The notes beneath the pieces were generated by a model. It was not told the origin of the DNA. It searched no databases and saw only the letters and a program-made list of their open reading frames with translations. The translations under genes were made by a program, and so were the position numbers. Positions 1 to 12,225 of a DNA stretch of 64,000 nucleotides are shown here, piece after piece. The DNA is taken from contig NW_025936295.1 in the NCBI RefSeq assembly GCF_000764305.2, positions 248,001-312,000 of the forward strand, given 5' to 3'. The first letter of the stretch is position 1; every line of letters begins with the position of its first letter. The stretch is from Hyalella azteca. Lineage: Eukaryota; Arthropoda; Malacostraca; Amphipoda; Hyalellidae.

Positions 1-339
1 ACGCACCTGAGGCACGGTGATGAGGTTTATGTCTACCATACATTTCCTTGAGGAAAAGTTTAGCGCGTATTGCCGCTGCCAAGACGACACCATATTTTTC
101 GAGCACGGACCCGCTCGGCATATTTCCCGCGATAATAATCCCACTAATTTTGGCGCGGGTAATTTTTTACCCATCCTCTTCCCATTGCGAGCAAAGTTAT
201 CCCGTTTATTAAAGCTAGGTTCCTATAAAGGGTCGCTATCGTTCTCTTTTAACGAGCCTTACTACCTGAGCGAGTCGTTTAATCTTGCTTTAGGTGACCC
301 TTCTACGCACAGCAAGCCACGTCACGGTTTCTTCAGCGG
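1..339. other. Unique, locally GC-richer block at the window edge
   Basis: An open frame of 132 codons (17-415, plus strand) begins here and runs into the tandem duplication that follows. The block is richer in G+C than most of the window and holds short motifs such as GGCGCGGGTAAT. The frame has no recognisable domain, and its last third is duplicated non-coding repeat. A conserved non-coding element or promoter-proximal segment is as likely as coding sequence. Confidence 0.3.
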
Positions 340-565
340 ATATTTCCGCAGTGTTGAGTTCAAATTGTTATCTCAATCAGTCACAATTTTCAGTTTTAGG
401 AGTACGTGGATATAAGATATTTATACATTTATATCCCTATAGCTCCCCTAATATATTTCGGCAGTGTTGAATTCAAATTGTTGTCTCAATCAGTCACAAT
501 TTTCAGTTTCAGGAGTACGTGGATATAAGATATTTATACATTTATATCCCTATAGCTCCCCCAAT
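340..565. repeat. Tandem duplication, 113-bp unit x 2
   Basis: Unit 1 (340-452) and unit 2 (453-565) are nearly identical, with a handful of substitutions such as ccgcag/cggcag and ttttag/tttcag. The start of a third copy (ATATTT) follows at 566 and then diverges. The high identity implies a recent duplication. The unit is not a multiple of three, so it does not extend a reading frame. Confidence 0.95.
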
Positions 566-2515
566 ATATTTTTGGCCTACGTAACTCAAGAACAAGAAAA
601 AGTAAAATCTGATTTTCATCTTATTTGCAAGGTTAAGTAAATAAAATTTAGTGTTCGTTGAGTATTTTTAACGTGTCGAGTTAACAGAATACAAAAAGTT
701 TCGTAGTGTGAGATTGTAGATTAAAATTCTTACAGTGGTTGTTGCGTGTTTTCGATGACCTGCCGAATGAAACACAAGGATCACAAATCCACTGCTATTT
801 GAGAAAAATGTGAGATTTGGTGCAATGTGCTTTGCTCTGAAGTTATTCAGGTCATTATTACCTCTCACCATGGTAACCTCTCCTCTCATTACCTTTGCTT
901 GGTAATAGCAGAATCTGTCTGCAGGCTTGTCGCATTCCGCGTTGTGTACGGCGCCTATCGACCAATTCAATTCAGACCCAAGCGCAAAGTTCCACGTGGC
1001 TGTCGAATAAATTGTTCTCGCAATCCTCACTCCGTTCGATCTCTTGGCAATCGAGTAAGTTTATAGGGAAATATTCTGAAGTAATAAGCTCATTGTTCAG
1101 CCTCTTTATGAGAGTTTCTCGCATTGTTTGAGCCGCTTTTTACGCTAAAGAGACGCAGAAATTTTCCGACAATGCGTTTCGCGAGCGGCGCGAGGCTGCA
1201 AAGACGAGCGTTTCATGGCGTAGTATGTCCGAGATCAACGAATCGAGAATCCAGGCTCAGTCACCCAATCTTCGTTGAACGACTTTTGATTAAATTCGCA
1301 GAGGTAATCTGAGTTCGAGTATTCTTAACCAGTGGCGTGTGATACCGCAGGAAACTGTCGGGTTAAATGGTTTCCCTCCCACTGACTGCAGGGCGACTGT
1401 CCAACTTGCTAAATTGCGGCTGAAAAACTTGAATTTCAAGTTTTCTGTATGTATGGTTTGTCATTAACGTAACAAAGTAACTGAATCTAGCATTTATTTC
1501 CTGACTTTTGTTTCCCAAAAATAGAGCTTCTTAAGCACGAACTTAAGTATCGTTCGTTCATTGCGTTTCAAGTTGGATATTATTGATACAGTTATACTCT
1601 ATTATTATTTATACAGTTATACCTTACCTTTCATACTTTACATTTTTTAAATTTTTTATAATTAGTTTAAATGAAAACTAATAATTAGTTAAATGCAGGA
1701 GTTGTCAATGCGACAGTCTGAAGTAAGTTGATAGTAGAAAAATTATTCATCGAACTTATTACTATGTTATGGCTTTTCTTCTGACAGCAAGGCTAAAATA
1801 TCGAAAATCTATATACGAAATACTTTCCGAATGTTAACCTTCATTTACAACGTGTCTATAATTCTAGAGAGATTCCAACTCAGAGTATAGAGTTATTATT
1901 ACACTTCCGATACCCTGTTAACTTTGGTTTACGCGTATAGTCTGGCCGAAAACCGCGGCAGGAGTTACAGTACTAGAAATCTGCTTGTATACCCACCCCA
2001 TTCACGTGGGCGTCTTTGCTCTGTGTGTCATTTCGTGACATTGATTTTTCTCAGTGTGTCACTTCGCGACATCGCCGTACCGTGCTAAACATTCGTGTCC
2101 GGAAACTAATTTTATTTTTAACTACCAACTTTTATACTACTAAATGAGACCTTAGCGAGGATTTAGGATACCATATGAGGATTTACATTTATGTATATAT
2201 TTAGTAAATTTGTAAACTACAGCTTTTCAGCGTTAATTAAGAGAAATTTCTTTTAGCAACATTATGCCGAAAAAATTTTCAGCTAAAAATTTTAATGTGT
2301 ACAATTGAATCCGAATTCAAATCACTCATGTAGTCGTTATAATTGATTACACCCGTATTATCGAATCCCCAAACCCGAATCTCCAAACCAATCTCATTTA
2401 CCGATAAATTTTCTTGGAGGTTTCTTTGATGGTAAATTGTAAGTCCCATTTCAATTTAAGCGACAAGTTCATCCAAATTTATAGAGATTACCGTATCATT
2501 TATTTAAAATAAATA
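566..2515. other. No convincing gene; unique AT-rich DNA
   Basis: Overlapping chance frames on both strands at 668-1130 have no recognisable content. A short direct repeat occurs at 2017-2072 (two copies of a GTGTGTCAYTTCGYGACAT motif). The only coding-like patch is the GC-rich block at 1120-1312, listed separately. Confidence 0.5.
1129..1312 (+). other. GC-rich, coding-like block of unknown nature
   Basis: One frame reads without a stop from just after a TGA near 1129 to a TGA near 1279. It gives a hydrophilic, Glu/Arg/Ser-rich peptide with segments such as FRERREAAK and SMSEINESRIQ, unlike the Lys/Ile/Phe/Asn-rich chance frames elsewhere. A second frame stays open to a donor-like AG/GTAATC at about 1302-1309. 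The composition hints at a real or former exon, but I recognise no family and there is no convincing acceptor. Confidence 0.15.
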
Positions 2516-2791
2516 TAAAAAATATAACTCAGTACACACTGCAGTGAGTGATAGAGAGCGCATTTTCTTATCGACGAAAACATAAAGTCACGGACGGACA
2601 GACAGACGGACAGACGGACGGACAGACGGACGGACATACGGACGGACAGACGGACGGACAGAGGGACGGACAGACGGACGGACAGACGGACGGACAGACG
2701 TACGGACAGACGGACGGACAGACGGACGGACAGACGGACATGGCGAGCACAATAGTGCATTTTTCATAAATGAGAAAATGCGCCAAAAACA
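2516..2791 (-). mobile_element. Microsatellite-bearing miniature element, copy A
   Basis: First of four copies of one family (others at 11,348, 48,684 and 59,452). In minus orientation it starts TTTTTGGCGCATTTTCTC and has the shared block TGCACTATTGTGCTCGCCATG, then a GTCC/GTCT microsatellite. A shared right block with inverted GAAAATGCGC and the palindrome CACTGCAGTG follows, then a T-rich end. The GCGCATTTTCTC motif is repeated in inverted orientation near both ends, like a short inverted repeat. It codes for no protein. The microsatellite is about 150 bp here, much longer than in the other copies. Confidence 0.85.
2590..2740. repeat. GACGGACA-type microsatellite inside copy A
   Basis: About 150 bp of GACGGACG/GACGGACA/GACAGACG tetranucleotide units in an octamer-like alternation, with few interruptions (catacg, gaggga, cgtacg). 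All frames stay open across it, which explains three overlapping spurious frames that translate to Arg-Leu-Ser-Val or Asp-Gly-Gln-Thr repeats. Confidence 0.97.
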
Positions 2792-3059
2792 CCATAATTT
2801 TGACCGTGGTCAGCATTAATTTTACGTAACTTCACTTGTCTGCCATTGTGAGCGTCAAGAGAACAAGTGTGGGGATGAAGACGTTGAAGCAGCAGCTTAA
2901 GAGAGTTATTATTGTTTTCCAATAACGTCTTTTAACAACGCTCCCTCGTAGAAGGGTCGGAATCCCCAGGGTTTAAGTCGATGGTCGACTGACGTTGATG
3001 GCTACTCGGCATTATCAAACAAAGAGATAGAATGATAATTAAAGGAAATATCTTCCTCC

Positions 3060-3205
3060 GTTGTTAAAAATCAAAATATTTTCAGTTTCACAATCTTTCG
3101 ATGTATATATAATAATACCATGGGGCTGTCCGCCGTTGTTAAAAATCAAACTATTTTCAGTTTCACAATCTTTCTATGTATATATAATAATATTGTTGGG
3201 CTTAT
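3060..3205. repeat. Tandem duplication, 75-bp unit x 2
   Basis: TTGTTAAAAATCAAA...TTTTCAGTTTCACAATCTTT...ATGTATATATAATAAT occurs at 3061 and again at 3136. The copies differ at only a few bases. No coding content. Confidence 0.9.
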
Positions 3206-3610
3206 TTCTATGGTATCCTCTTTTAATTCAATAAATTTTGTTCTAAATTCCTATAAATATTCATTATATGCATTTTTTCGTACAGAAGTCCTTTTAAATA
3301 TTTCAATTCGACTAGTGCTTATCCTACACCATCAGAACTGGCTTGCGTAAACATACAATAATCCTACACACTGTAGGATTATCACATAAATACACTGTAA
3401 ATATATACAATAATCCTCTTCCTAGCTGTTAGCTATTCGTCTTAATGCACATGGCATATCGCATGTAAAAAATATTTACATATGATTGTTTCATATTGAA
3501 ATTATGTGGCCTTGTTTCTGAATGGTAAGTTCTCTTTGATTAAAACTCTGAGAGTTCTACTCGCAAAATTCATTTCAGTTTGTAATTACAACGTGATGAA
3601 CATTTTCATT

Positions 3611-3657
3611 TTCAAATACTGCAGAAATATTTGAAATATTTCAAATATTGCAGAAAT
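3611..3657. repeat. Short direct repeat with palindromic centre
   Basis: Two copies of TTTCAAATAYTGCAGAAAT flank the palindrome AAATATTTGAAATATTT. It is probably a small local duplication. Confidence 0.7.
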
Positions 3658-3659
3658 TG

Positions 3660-5190
3660 TACCGAGTTTCTATACCGGGCCAAATGAATGCGGCATTTTA
3701 TCGAGTACGACAAAGGAAACGAAAAATGGTTGAAATTGTATTTTAATAAACTTTAAATTTAAGAAGGTTAAAAGTTAATGCTTTTGTTCATATACAATGT
3801 GCTCTGAAAATCAAATCAATGGGATGCCTGAAGCAATACGAATATTAACCATAAAAAATTTCACCCCAGTTACTCTGCGCATTAAAATGAATAAAAATAT
3901 ACACAAATAATATTTTGAAAAAAGTTCACGTTTCTGGTGGTACCAATAATTGTGCGTCCATAATAGTGTGTTAAAAAACTGCTTAATTAGCCCCTTCGCT
4001 CCTCTCGTTTAATAACAAGCAGGGAAGAATAATTAATTGCTTCCAAACGTAATTATTATTTACATTAATTTTTCCTGTACAGTAGCTTTCATTGGACCAG
4101 CGTTCATTATGGCCATTGTCGTATTGCATCAATTTTCCCGAGGTTTCTATGGGCGCAAGGAGTGCTATTCTAATTACCATCCTTTGAATCACTTTATTGA
4201 AAATCTCATGGCCAATTTTCCCGCTCAAAACTCATGCACAAAACAAGAGAAACAATTTTTGTGTGTAGAATTTATTAGTCCGTAATTTCCAGCATAAATT
4301 TTAAGATAAATCGCCGCATGTTTTCTTACACCCATTGAAAGCGGTCCTATAAAATAGCCTTGGTCTCGTATTGCAGTTACCAAAAGCGAGCTAAATTCAC
4401 GTTTCTTCAACCACTATTAGATCAAAATTTGTTTAGTTATCCTTTTGTGTGAGTTAATTTTCAATGATATTCGCGTTGCTAAAACCATTTCTCAACTCTA
4501 ATGATAAAACACGCATAAAAATATGGGGATCAAGGATATAATGATTATTAATTGCCGTAAACTGTTCAGGTGGACATTTTGTAAATGGAATGATGGATAG
4601 AAGAAAAATGCAGTGTTTTTACTATTTCTTCACTAATATGAGTTATCGTTTGTATAAACATATTCCCTAAGAATTATTCAGCATGTAATTGTAAATGGTC
4701 GGCGCCAAAGACTTAAATATTAAATCATCTAAAATCTCATGTTATAAATATCAGGACTAAATAAAATTGATTCAAATTTAACTGTGATCCCCCCACTTGG
4801 ACGACTTTTTTCTACCGCAGTTTATCGCGATCTCGTTATTTATTCTTGATAAAAATTAACTACGAGGTCGGGTCGAAGGGGAGTTGAGACATAGATAGGA
4901 ACAAATTCAAATCATGCATACACTGGACAACTTTTTCATGATATTTATTCCTACCAAATTCACGTATTACATATTTCATCAATTCTTTTGGATTGATGAA
5001 AAAGGATTTCGATTATTTACAAAAGTTTTACACAAAAGTTACTGCAATTTTATTAAAATACGTACAATTGGATTTACGAAAAAGCATGTTGTAGCTCATT
5101 CGAGCCGGGAAAACTACGATAAAGTCTATTGAGACAACAATCCAAAAACGTTCGAAACTCAGAACAATACACTTGTTTCGCGAGCTGAGT
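3660..5190. other. No feature seen; unique AT-rich DNA
   Basis: Only chance-length open frames on both strands (for example 3983-4228 minus and 4037-4285 plus, which overlap each other). No repeats, RNA gene or element ends were seen. Confidence 0.5.
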
Positions 5191-5193
5191 TTT

Positions 5194-5423
5194 ATTGGAT
5201 TTTATGTTCAGTTGGAAGCTTGTGTATTTCCTGCGGTATGGAATTGACAGCACAAAACGGGATTTGTTGGTCGCAGTTCCTATAGTGGTCACAAATGTTA
5301 CTGTTATATTGGATTTTATGTTCAGTTGGAAGCTTGTGTATTTCCTCGTATGGAATTGACAGCATAAAACGGGATTTGTTGGGCGCAGTTCCTATAGTGG
5401 TCACAAATGTTACTGCGGAACTG
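5194..5423. repeat. Tandem duplication, 114-bp unit x 2
   Basis: Unit 1 begins at 5194 (ATTGGATTTTATGTTCAG) and unit 2 at 5308. They are nearly identical apart from a 2-bp deletion and a few substitutions. Open frames crossing the repeat on both strands are artefacts of the duplication. Confidence 0.93.
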
Positions 5424-8400
5424 AAGCGGTTTGCTGGCGTTTCGACTCGTCGCATTATCATTGTATCTGTCAAAAGCTGAGATACGGAATAGTCAAAACC
5501 ACAGTTCTACCGGCAGTTAAGAGTGAAACTGGAAAAGTTTGAGTTTATGCATTTAATGCTTGCGGAGAAATTTAAAATCCTGGGATATTGGTCGCAGAAA
5601 AAAACATTTTTATAGGCCATGAACAAATGAATAATTTCACTAGAAGAGTAACTAATTCTTTATAATTTAACATATTATTATTTTTAGCGCTGAAATTCAA
5701 GAATTTCTGAATTTCTGTCGATGAGTTCATCGCATACGGATTCCTTGAAAACAACAACTCGAATTCGCTTTAAATTCACGGTTCATCTTTCACGTCTTCC
5801 ATGTTGGCTCATTTTACGGAAATTCCGCCTTGAGGAAATTCAAGCTACTAAAAATCTCGCTTCCATGATGCAAGAATTATCGTACCAAAACAGAATCTAT
5901 TCGCAACAACTCATCAGATTTCTTCGGCTTGATATTTATTCGCTAGATTGACAAGTTTTCACCTAAAATTTCCCTGAATTTTCATTCTTGAAGGCATTTT
6001 GATGACTTGGCGTGACTGATATGCGCCATTAATAAAGCAAGGCATTAATGGCCGCTCATGCTAATGTTTACACAAGCTTCGTGGCATCGTTAGTCTTGTA
6101 TCCACAGCCTCAGCTTCACAACAGCCACGACCTTCTTCTCAACGTCTCCTCATTTAGGATCTTTTCAAGCGCCCATACAGAATTGTGTTAAAAACTTCCT
6201 GCAAGTAAATCGCTCTTGAAAAAATTTCCCGTGTTTTCGTATATAGCTAATTTGCAGCGATTAGGTGCGATTTTTGTTGAAAGTCGAGACTGCGTTTACC
6301 AACCACTTTGTTATGCATGACTTTGACTGTCATTTAGTAGCGCAGTTAGCTTCCAGGTAGTAGTTAGTCAAGTTTATTATTGATATTTTCGCGTTTATAC
6401 CAAAAGATATGAGCAAGACTTTTTCAAAATAATGATGCAGTTTGAGCACTTGTCTGGTCTTGACCCAGTTGCAAAAGGTATTTCGATGCAACGTCCGTTC
6501 TCTGCGTCACTATTTATTTGGAAAAGTGTGTTACTATTTAATTGTACAGTATAACCAATTTTCAAATCATTCCTACCACTCACTTCTCGGAATGGCAGGA
6601 ATATTTTTCTCATAAGCTTTAGGAGGGGTAAAGTGAATTTATCTGATCATCAAATACAGCAGGATACGACAAGAAATACTTCCATACAAATTGTTGTATT
6701 TGAACGTATACGCGATAACAACGTTAATCCCCTTAATTGTGACTTGAAATGAAAATACAGTATACGAGTAATCATTTGACGTTTCATAACTTTTACTGAT
6801 CTTAACTGTATTTCGATGGGTTAATTCAGCCAAAACTACTTTACCTACCAGAAATTCACTAGAATTAGGGAATTTTGTGCCTTATTAATCTCTGCAATTA
6901 GCAATTTTGACGAACTATATAAGTAGGCTCGAAAAAACATCTATGCATGGTGTACTGATTCTAACGTAAATATTTAACGGATAATTTACTTATAAATCTT
7001 AAATGAAGACTTTTTTTATGAATAAAATCCACAACTGAAAATTTATTACGAAGAAGTTCAATAATATGTATAAAATAATTCAATCTGTTCAATAATCATT
7101 ACAAATTTACAACTGTATTTTAGAATTTTTCGGTTTTCAACGTATAAAAAAAATAATAAATAAATCGGATGTATAATCATTCGGGCTGCGATTTAACAGC
7201 AAATTGAACTCAACAATTCGTTGTTAAATCATAACATAAGTTATGCTTCAATAAGATATTGTATTGAAAATTCGGTGCAATTTAGGTCCCTAATGAGTTG
7301 GAGCTCATTAACAAATTCAACAAGCAAATCTGGACATTCTTTACTGCTCGGGGAAATAATATTAATTGGTCGGATAATTAATGCACGTCTTAGCAACAAT
7401 ATTCTTTGCGGACTAAAATATACTTAGTATTCTAATTGTATATGAAAGTTTAACATCATGTGAGGATAAAAGCTTTCATAAGAAAAAGTGAAGTGAGCTC
7501 ATTCGAATTTAAATTCTGTGACCGCAGATGTAGCGAACCTGACTGAATATATACCGTTTTCCCACCAGGCTTGAAACAATTTGAACTTTAGTGAAAATTG
7601 TTTTGCACACCCATTCTGAGTCGAAACATTGGAATATTAAAAGAAATAGTTAGAGCAAGGTCTTTTTTTTATAATAACCCAACTATTGATGTATATTAAA
7701 AGCTAACTAACTATAATAGTATGGGTAAATTTGTTAATCGTTGTTGGTCACAACGAACATCGATCAATATTGATTCTTGAATAAAATATTAAGTTATTTA
7801 TTACTTTATTGTTCCTTTTTTTGGCAATTCGAAGTAGGTCTACGACGTGAAAGAAATTTTTTCTTGTTGAAGAGTGCAAAAAAATCTTAAGCGATAATCC
7901 TTAGGATTAAACCTAATGAATCACGAAATATTCCTCTATTTTGTTTGTTTGATCATTCACTAGTCATTATGGACTGAACGATTCATAAATTTGCTTACTC
8001 ATCAATACATTTTTTATCTGTTTTCTTTTTTGACAGTAAAAAAACTAATCGATGTAAATAAACCAACAGATACCCATGAATTTCAAATATTGTATACTGT
8101 TAGTGAGGAAGCTTCTTTGGGTTTCTGAGTCCCACTACCAAATGCTGAGCAGATACCTTCAGTAAACAACGACCTGAACTGCTTTTAAATCAGTGAAGAA
8201 GCTTCCTGCAGAACGGGCTTCAGCATTTCTTTGGATCGTGTGTCGGTCTTTTAAACGGAAGGATTATTCAAATGGCCGTCGTCACTATTCACCTTCTCGA
8301 GTCTCAGGAAATTCAGGTTCAAATGTAGCTGATATATACTTGAAAACGAGACCTCGCCACAAATGCTGGTAGCTGCACTTGAGTGTGAGGTCAAATGAAT

Positions 8401-8724
8401 TAATTTCTCATCGGCGTTCAACGTTGTTGCGAAAGAGCTCAGGGAAATGATACAACCTTAACATGAACCAACACTCATCTTATTGGCTCTCACTGTTTAT
8501 AAGATTTATTCTGAGGAAAATATACAAACATGAGGGCAAATCAATAAAAGTTACAAAAGACTTTATTGAGCAAGCTTTTAAACAATGAAGAAGTATTTGT
8601 TTGCTTAAAAGTAATAAAGACAATATGATAGATCATCATCTTGCAACTGTAGGCAAAACAAAACGAAGATGCAGACAGCCTTGCTGGCTTTAGCGATGCT
8701 TACATGCGGCCAGCGGGAATTCTC
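5424..8724. other. No feature seen; unique AT-rich DNA
   Basis: Scattered chance frames under 80 codons. No tandem repeats, element termini or RNA genes recognised. The sequence becomes somewhat less AT-rich near 8100-8420 without an identifiable feature. Confidence 0.5.
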
Positions 8725-9250
8725 AGTGTTCGCCACAGTCACCCGGCAACAGAATGCAGCGCTGGTGACATAATTCGTGGAGATCGCCACAGTCACCAGA
8801 AATGGTGTCTGTGGCAACAGTCTGTGGCAACAGAATGCAGCGCTGGTGATATAATTCGTGGAGATCGCCACAGTCACCACGACAACAGAATGCGGCGGCG
8901 CTGGTGACATAATACGTGGAGATTGCCACAGTCACCACGACAACAGAAGGAGGCGCTAGCGACATAATTCGTGGAGATCGCCACAGTCACCACGGCAACA
9001 AAATGCAGCGCTGATGACATAATTCGTGGAGATCGCCACAGTCACCACGGCAAAGATTGCAGCGCTGGTGACATAATTCGTGGAGATCGCCACTGTCGCC
9101 ACGGCAACAGAATGCAGCGCTGGTGACATAATTCGTGGAGATCGCCACAGTCACTACGGCAACAGAATGCAGCGCTGGTGACATAATTCGTGGAGATCGC
9201 CACTGTCACCACGACAACGGAATGCTGCGCTGGCGACAGAATCCTCTGTG
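8725..9250. repeat. Minisatellite, 55-bp unit, about 9-10 copies
   Basis: The unit contains GCAGCGCTGGTGACATAATT followed by CGTGGAGATCGCCACAGTCA and CCACGGCAACAGAAT. Exact 55-bp spacing is seen between the AGCGCTGGTG motifs at 9061, 9116 and 9171. The 5' copies carry small internal duplications (CTGTGGCAACAG). The array is GC-rich against an AT-rich background. Because 55 is not a multiple of three the frame rotates with each unit, so the long minus- and plus-strand frames here are not a repeat protein. Confidence 0.95.
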
Positions 9251-11347
9251 TTCGCCATGCATCAGACGCAGCAACAAATGCAGCGTAGGAAGAATAAGTT
9301 GACAGAAGTCGTACGAGCTACAAGTAGGTTATTTTGCCCACGTCATTGATTTCCGTCACGTACGAAATGTGACGTCAGAATACCTTAAGTAACTGGATTG
9401 TCACCCTTGTCGAAAAATGAGAGTGTGATCATAATATGATATTACAGATTTCATCTCAAGATGCATTTTATGACGAAAATTTCAAAGAGATTTCACAGTA
9501 GTTATTGTTTTCAGTCATTCAGCAGAGTAACGTAAATAAAATGTCATATCGCTTTACCAGAAACGTTTGAATGAAATTATTGAAGGTTTGTATTGAAGGT
9601 CTGTTATACAAGGTAATTCCAAATTTTGTTCTTGTTCAATGTTGAAGCAAACTAAAATAAAATTTTACAGTTTTTTTGCCGTGTCCCCTCCACATTGCCC
9701 GGTCGTTGCAGCGGTGGTTTGGCAAGAAAGTTTCTGAGCTCGACACTTTTAGGGAGAAAATTATCCGCATAAACGAACGAAGTCTGGAAAAAAACGATCT
9801 GAACCAGAAAACTATGCCTTTTTTTGCAGAGTTCAATCTGGGACCACAAGAATTTTGATTTTTAGGCTGATCAAAATTGATTTCTGCCTTCGGTTTTACA
9901 TAAAATTTCACTGTGTCTTTAATTGATTTAGAGATTGCTGTCAGAGTTTCACAGGAAATCATGTAAATGGGTGTTTCTTTAAACTTTTGTTCAAGAAAAT
10001 ATTTTTCACCTATATTATGGCCGGCAATTTATTAAGATGCTGTAACCATCTCACTTCCTATCACCGACGAAGTCTACTAAACAGTGCATAAGAGGCACTC
10101 ACTTCAATTACGATTGGTAACTTCGCTAAACCTGTTTCTACGTAGAGTTCAACACTAAAGCCTCAAGATCGTAAGGCGGGTTATAGCTCAGATAAAAAAT
10201 GAATGGCCAGAAGTTACTACATTTCACTGCTTTATCCCAACATAAACGAACTATACATCTTGTTACGATGATTCACACACCACTCATAGAAATCTTGATT
10301 CTTTTGGATTTCGGGAAATACGCTGTTTACTGATTGATTGTTTTCCAAAATAAATGTGAATAATTTTTTTATTTTAATTGTTAAATATTGAAATGAGACG
10401 TTTAGTATAATCCTTGATTAACATGCAGTACAGTTTCGCAGTTTTATAGCCAAATTCAACTAAACTTGACGAATAACTGCTGTTGACATAAAATAATAAC
10501 GCCTAAGAAATGTGGGCAATATTAACACGATTTGGGCTGATGATTACGAGAATGAAAATTATTGTAATATTTATTTTAAGGTCTGTCTTCCTTATGATTG
10601 TGGGATTATTTTTGATGAGAATTCAAAAGAAATCAACTGGTCATAATTTGAGCAACTCCCAGACATTACATCATGCATTATAAAACTTTTTCTAATTAGA
10701 AATAGTGCGATTGTTAATCTTTGTAAATAATAATGACATTAGTAATATTAGTTGGCCTACTTCTTTTAGTGATTCACCTATGACAAAAAACGTTAAAAAA
10801 AGTTTAGTTAAAAAATAGTTTTCACTCATAAAGTTGAGAAGTCGAGCTGTAAGTTAAATTACTTCTTCATCATACGAGCGGCTATTGTTGCAATAAGGTT
10901 CATTCGGAGGTGTTTACTGGGCAAATACTTGCATTGTCAGTACGGACGTGATGAAGAAACACAAAAATTCCTGTGAGGGCTTCACGAATAAAAGAATGCA
11001 GACATGGCTTCATATCTCCCCTCTGTGAAATGTTGGCTTTGTTCTCTTTTGTGTAGCCTGCGACTCAGTTGGTTTTTGAAGAACTTCAAAAAATTAAGCG
11101 AGTGGACTGTGTTGATTGGGTTGGGATTGATGTTTGCTCGTCGCCTACTGGAGGAAAATGAGGCAGTAAAAATGTCATAATACAATAATGCATAATATTG
11201 TAATTAATGATATATTCAATGACATTAATTTTCGAATAAATGTATGTTAAAGGCACCAATGATCGATCTCGTTATTGTGGTCGGTATCAATTAGGTTCAT
11301 ATAATTTAAATTTTAGCATTAATAAATGCTTAATAAATTTAATTACT
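9251..11347. other. No feature seen; unique AT-rich DNA
   Basis: Overlapping plus and minus chance frames at 9636-9962 and one minus frame at 10,982-11,185. No repeat or element boundaries recognised. Confidence 0.5.
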
Positions 11348-11516
11348 TTTTAGCGCATTTTCTCATTTATGGAAAAAATGCACTATTGTGCTCGCCATGT
11401 CCGTCTGTCTGTCTGTCTGTCTATCTGTCTGTCCGTCCGTCCGTGACCTCAAGTTTTCGTCGACGAGAAAATGCGCTCTCTGTCACTCACTGCAGTGAGT
11501 ACTGAGTTATATTTTT
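11348..11516 (+). mobile_element. Microsatellite-bearing miniature element, copy B
   Basis: Same family as 2516-2791, in plus orientation: TTTTTAGCGCATTTTCTC, then TGCACTATTGTGCTCGCCATG, then about 45 bp of GTCT/GTCC repeats, then GTTTTCGTCGACGAGAAAAT and the palindromic TCACTGCAGTGA, ending TTATATTTTTT. The conserved flanks match copies A, C and D closely, whereas the microsatellite differs in length and unit mix (GTCT-rich first, GTCC-rich last). Confidence 0.85.
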
Positions 11517-11773
11517 TCTCATTTGATGTTATAATTATTTGAAAGTTTGATGTCAAACATTACCGTAGAGAAGAAAATTTGTACAAAACATAATGTGATT
11601 AAATCAGATATTACCTTCATTACAGGATTACTTCTCATCAAATTTTATTCCAATCATGGAAGTCGAATTGATACCTCGAGAATACTTAGAGCATCGTCAC
11701 ACACACGCGTAATAAAATTTTTCTCCCTCGCAAAAATAGATCCCGATGTCGATACAATTTCCAAAAGTGAGAG

Positions 11774-12225
11774 GCTCTTGAATCTCTGTAGCTCCTAGAC
11801 ACTCTTTAGCTCTTAAAACTCTGTAACTCTGGGATACTCTGTAGCTGTGGAAACTCTGTAGCTCTGGACACTCTATAGCTCTGGGACACTCTGTAGCTCT
11901 GGGACACTCTGTAGTTCTGGAAACTCTGTAGCCCAGAACACTATATAGCTCTGGGACACTCTGTAGCTCTGGACACTATATAGCTCTGGGACACTCTGTA
12001 GCTCTGGAAACTCTTTATCTCTGAACACTCTGTAACTCTGGGACACTCTGTAGCTGTGGAAATTCTGTAGCTCTGTACACTCTATAGCTCTGGGACTCTC
12101 TTTAGCTCTGGAAACTCTGCAGGTTTAGACACTTTAGTTCTGGGACACTCTGTGCCACTGGAAACTGTGTGTTAGACCATTCTGCAACTCGGGACACTCT
12201 GTTGCTCTCGGCTCTCAATAGCTCT
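11774..12225. repeat. Minisatellite, about 18-bp unit (CTCTGTAGCTCTGGGACA)
   Basis: About 24 degenerate copies of CACTCTGTAGCTCTGGGA and variants (tatagctctggg, ggaaactctg). Degeneracy increases toward the 3' end, where a miniature inverted-repeat element is inserted. The array appears to resume for one unit (CTGGACACTTAG) after that insertion. Confidence 0.93.

Noticed and set aside
2500..2816. Frames encoding Arg-Leu-Ser-Val or Val-Cys-Pro-Ser repeats
   Set aside because: Direct translation of the GACGGACA microsatellite on either strand.
8605..9184. Minus-strand frames rich in Cys and Thr (repeat-protein-like)
   Set aside because: A 55-bp unit shifts frame every repeat, so no consistent peptide repeat exists.
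8725..9250. CRISPR-like array
   Set aside because: Units are contiguous without unique spacers, and the organism is a eukaryote.
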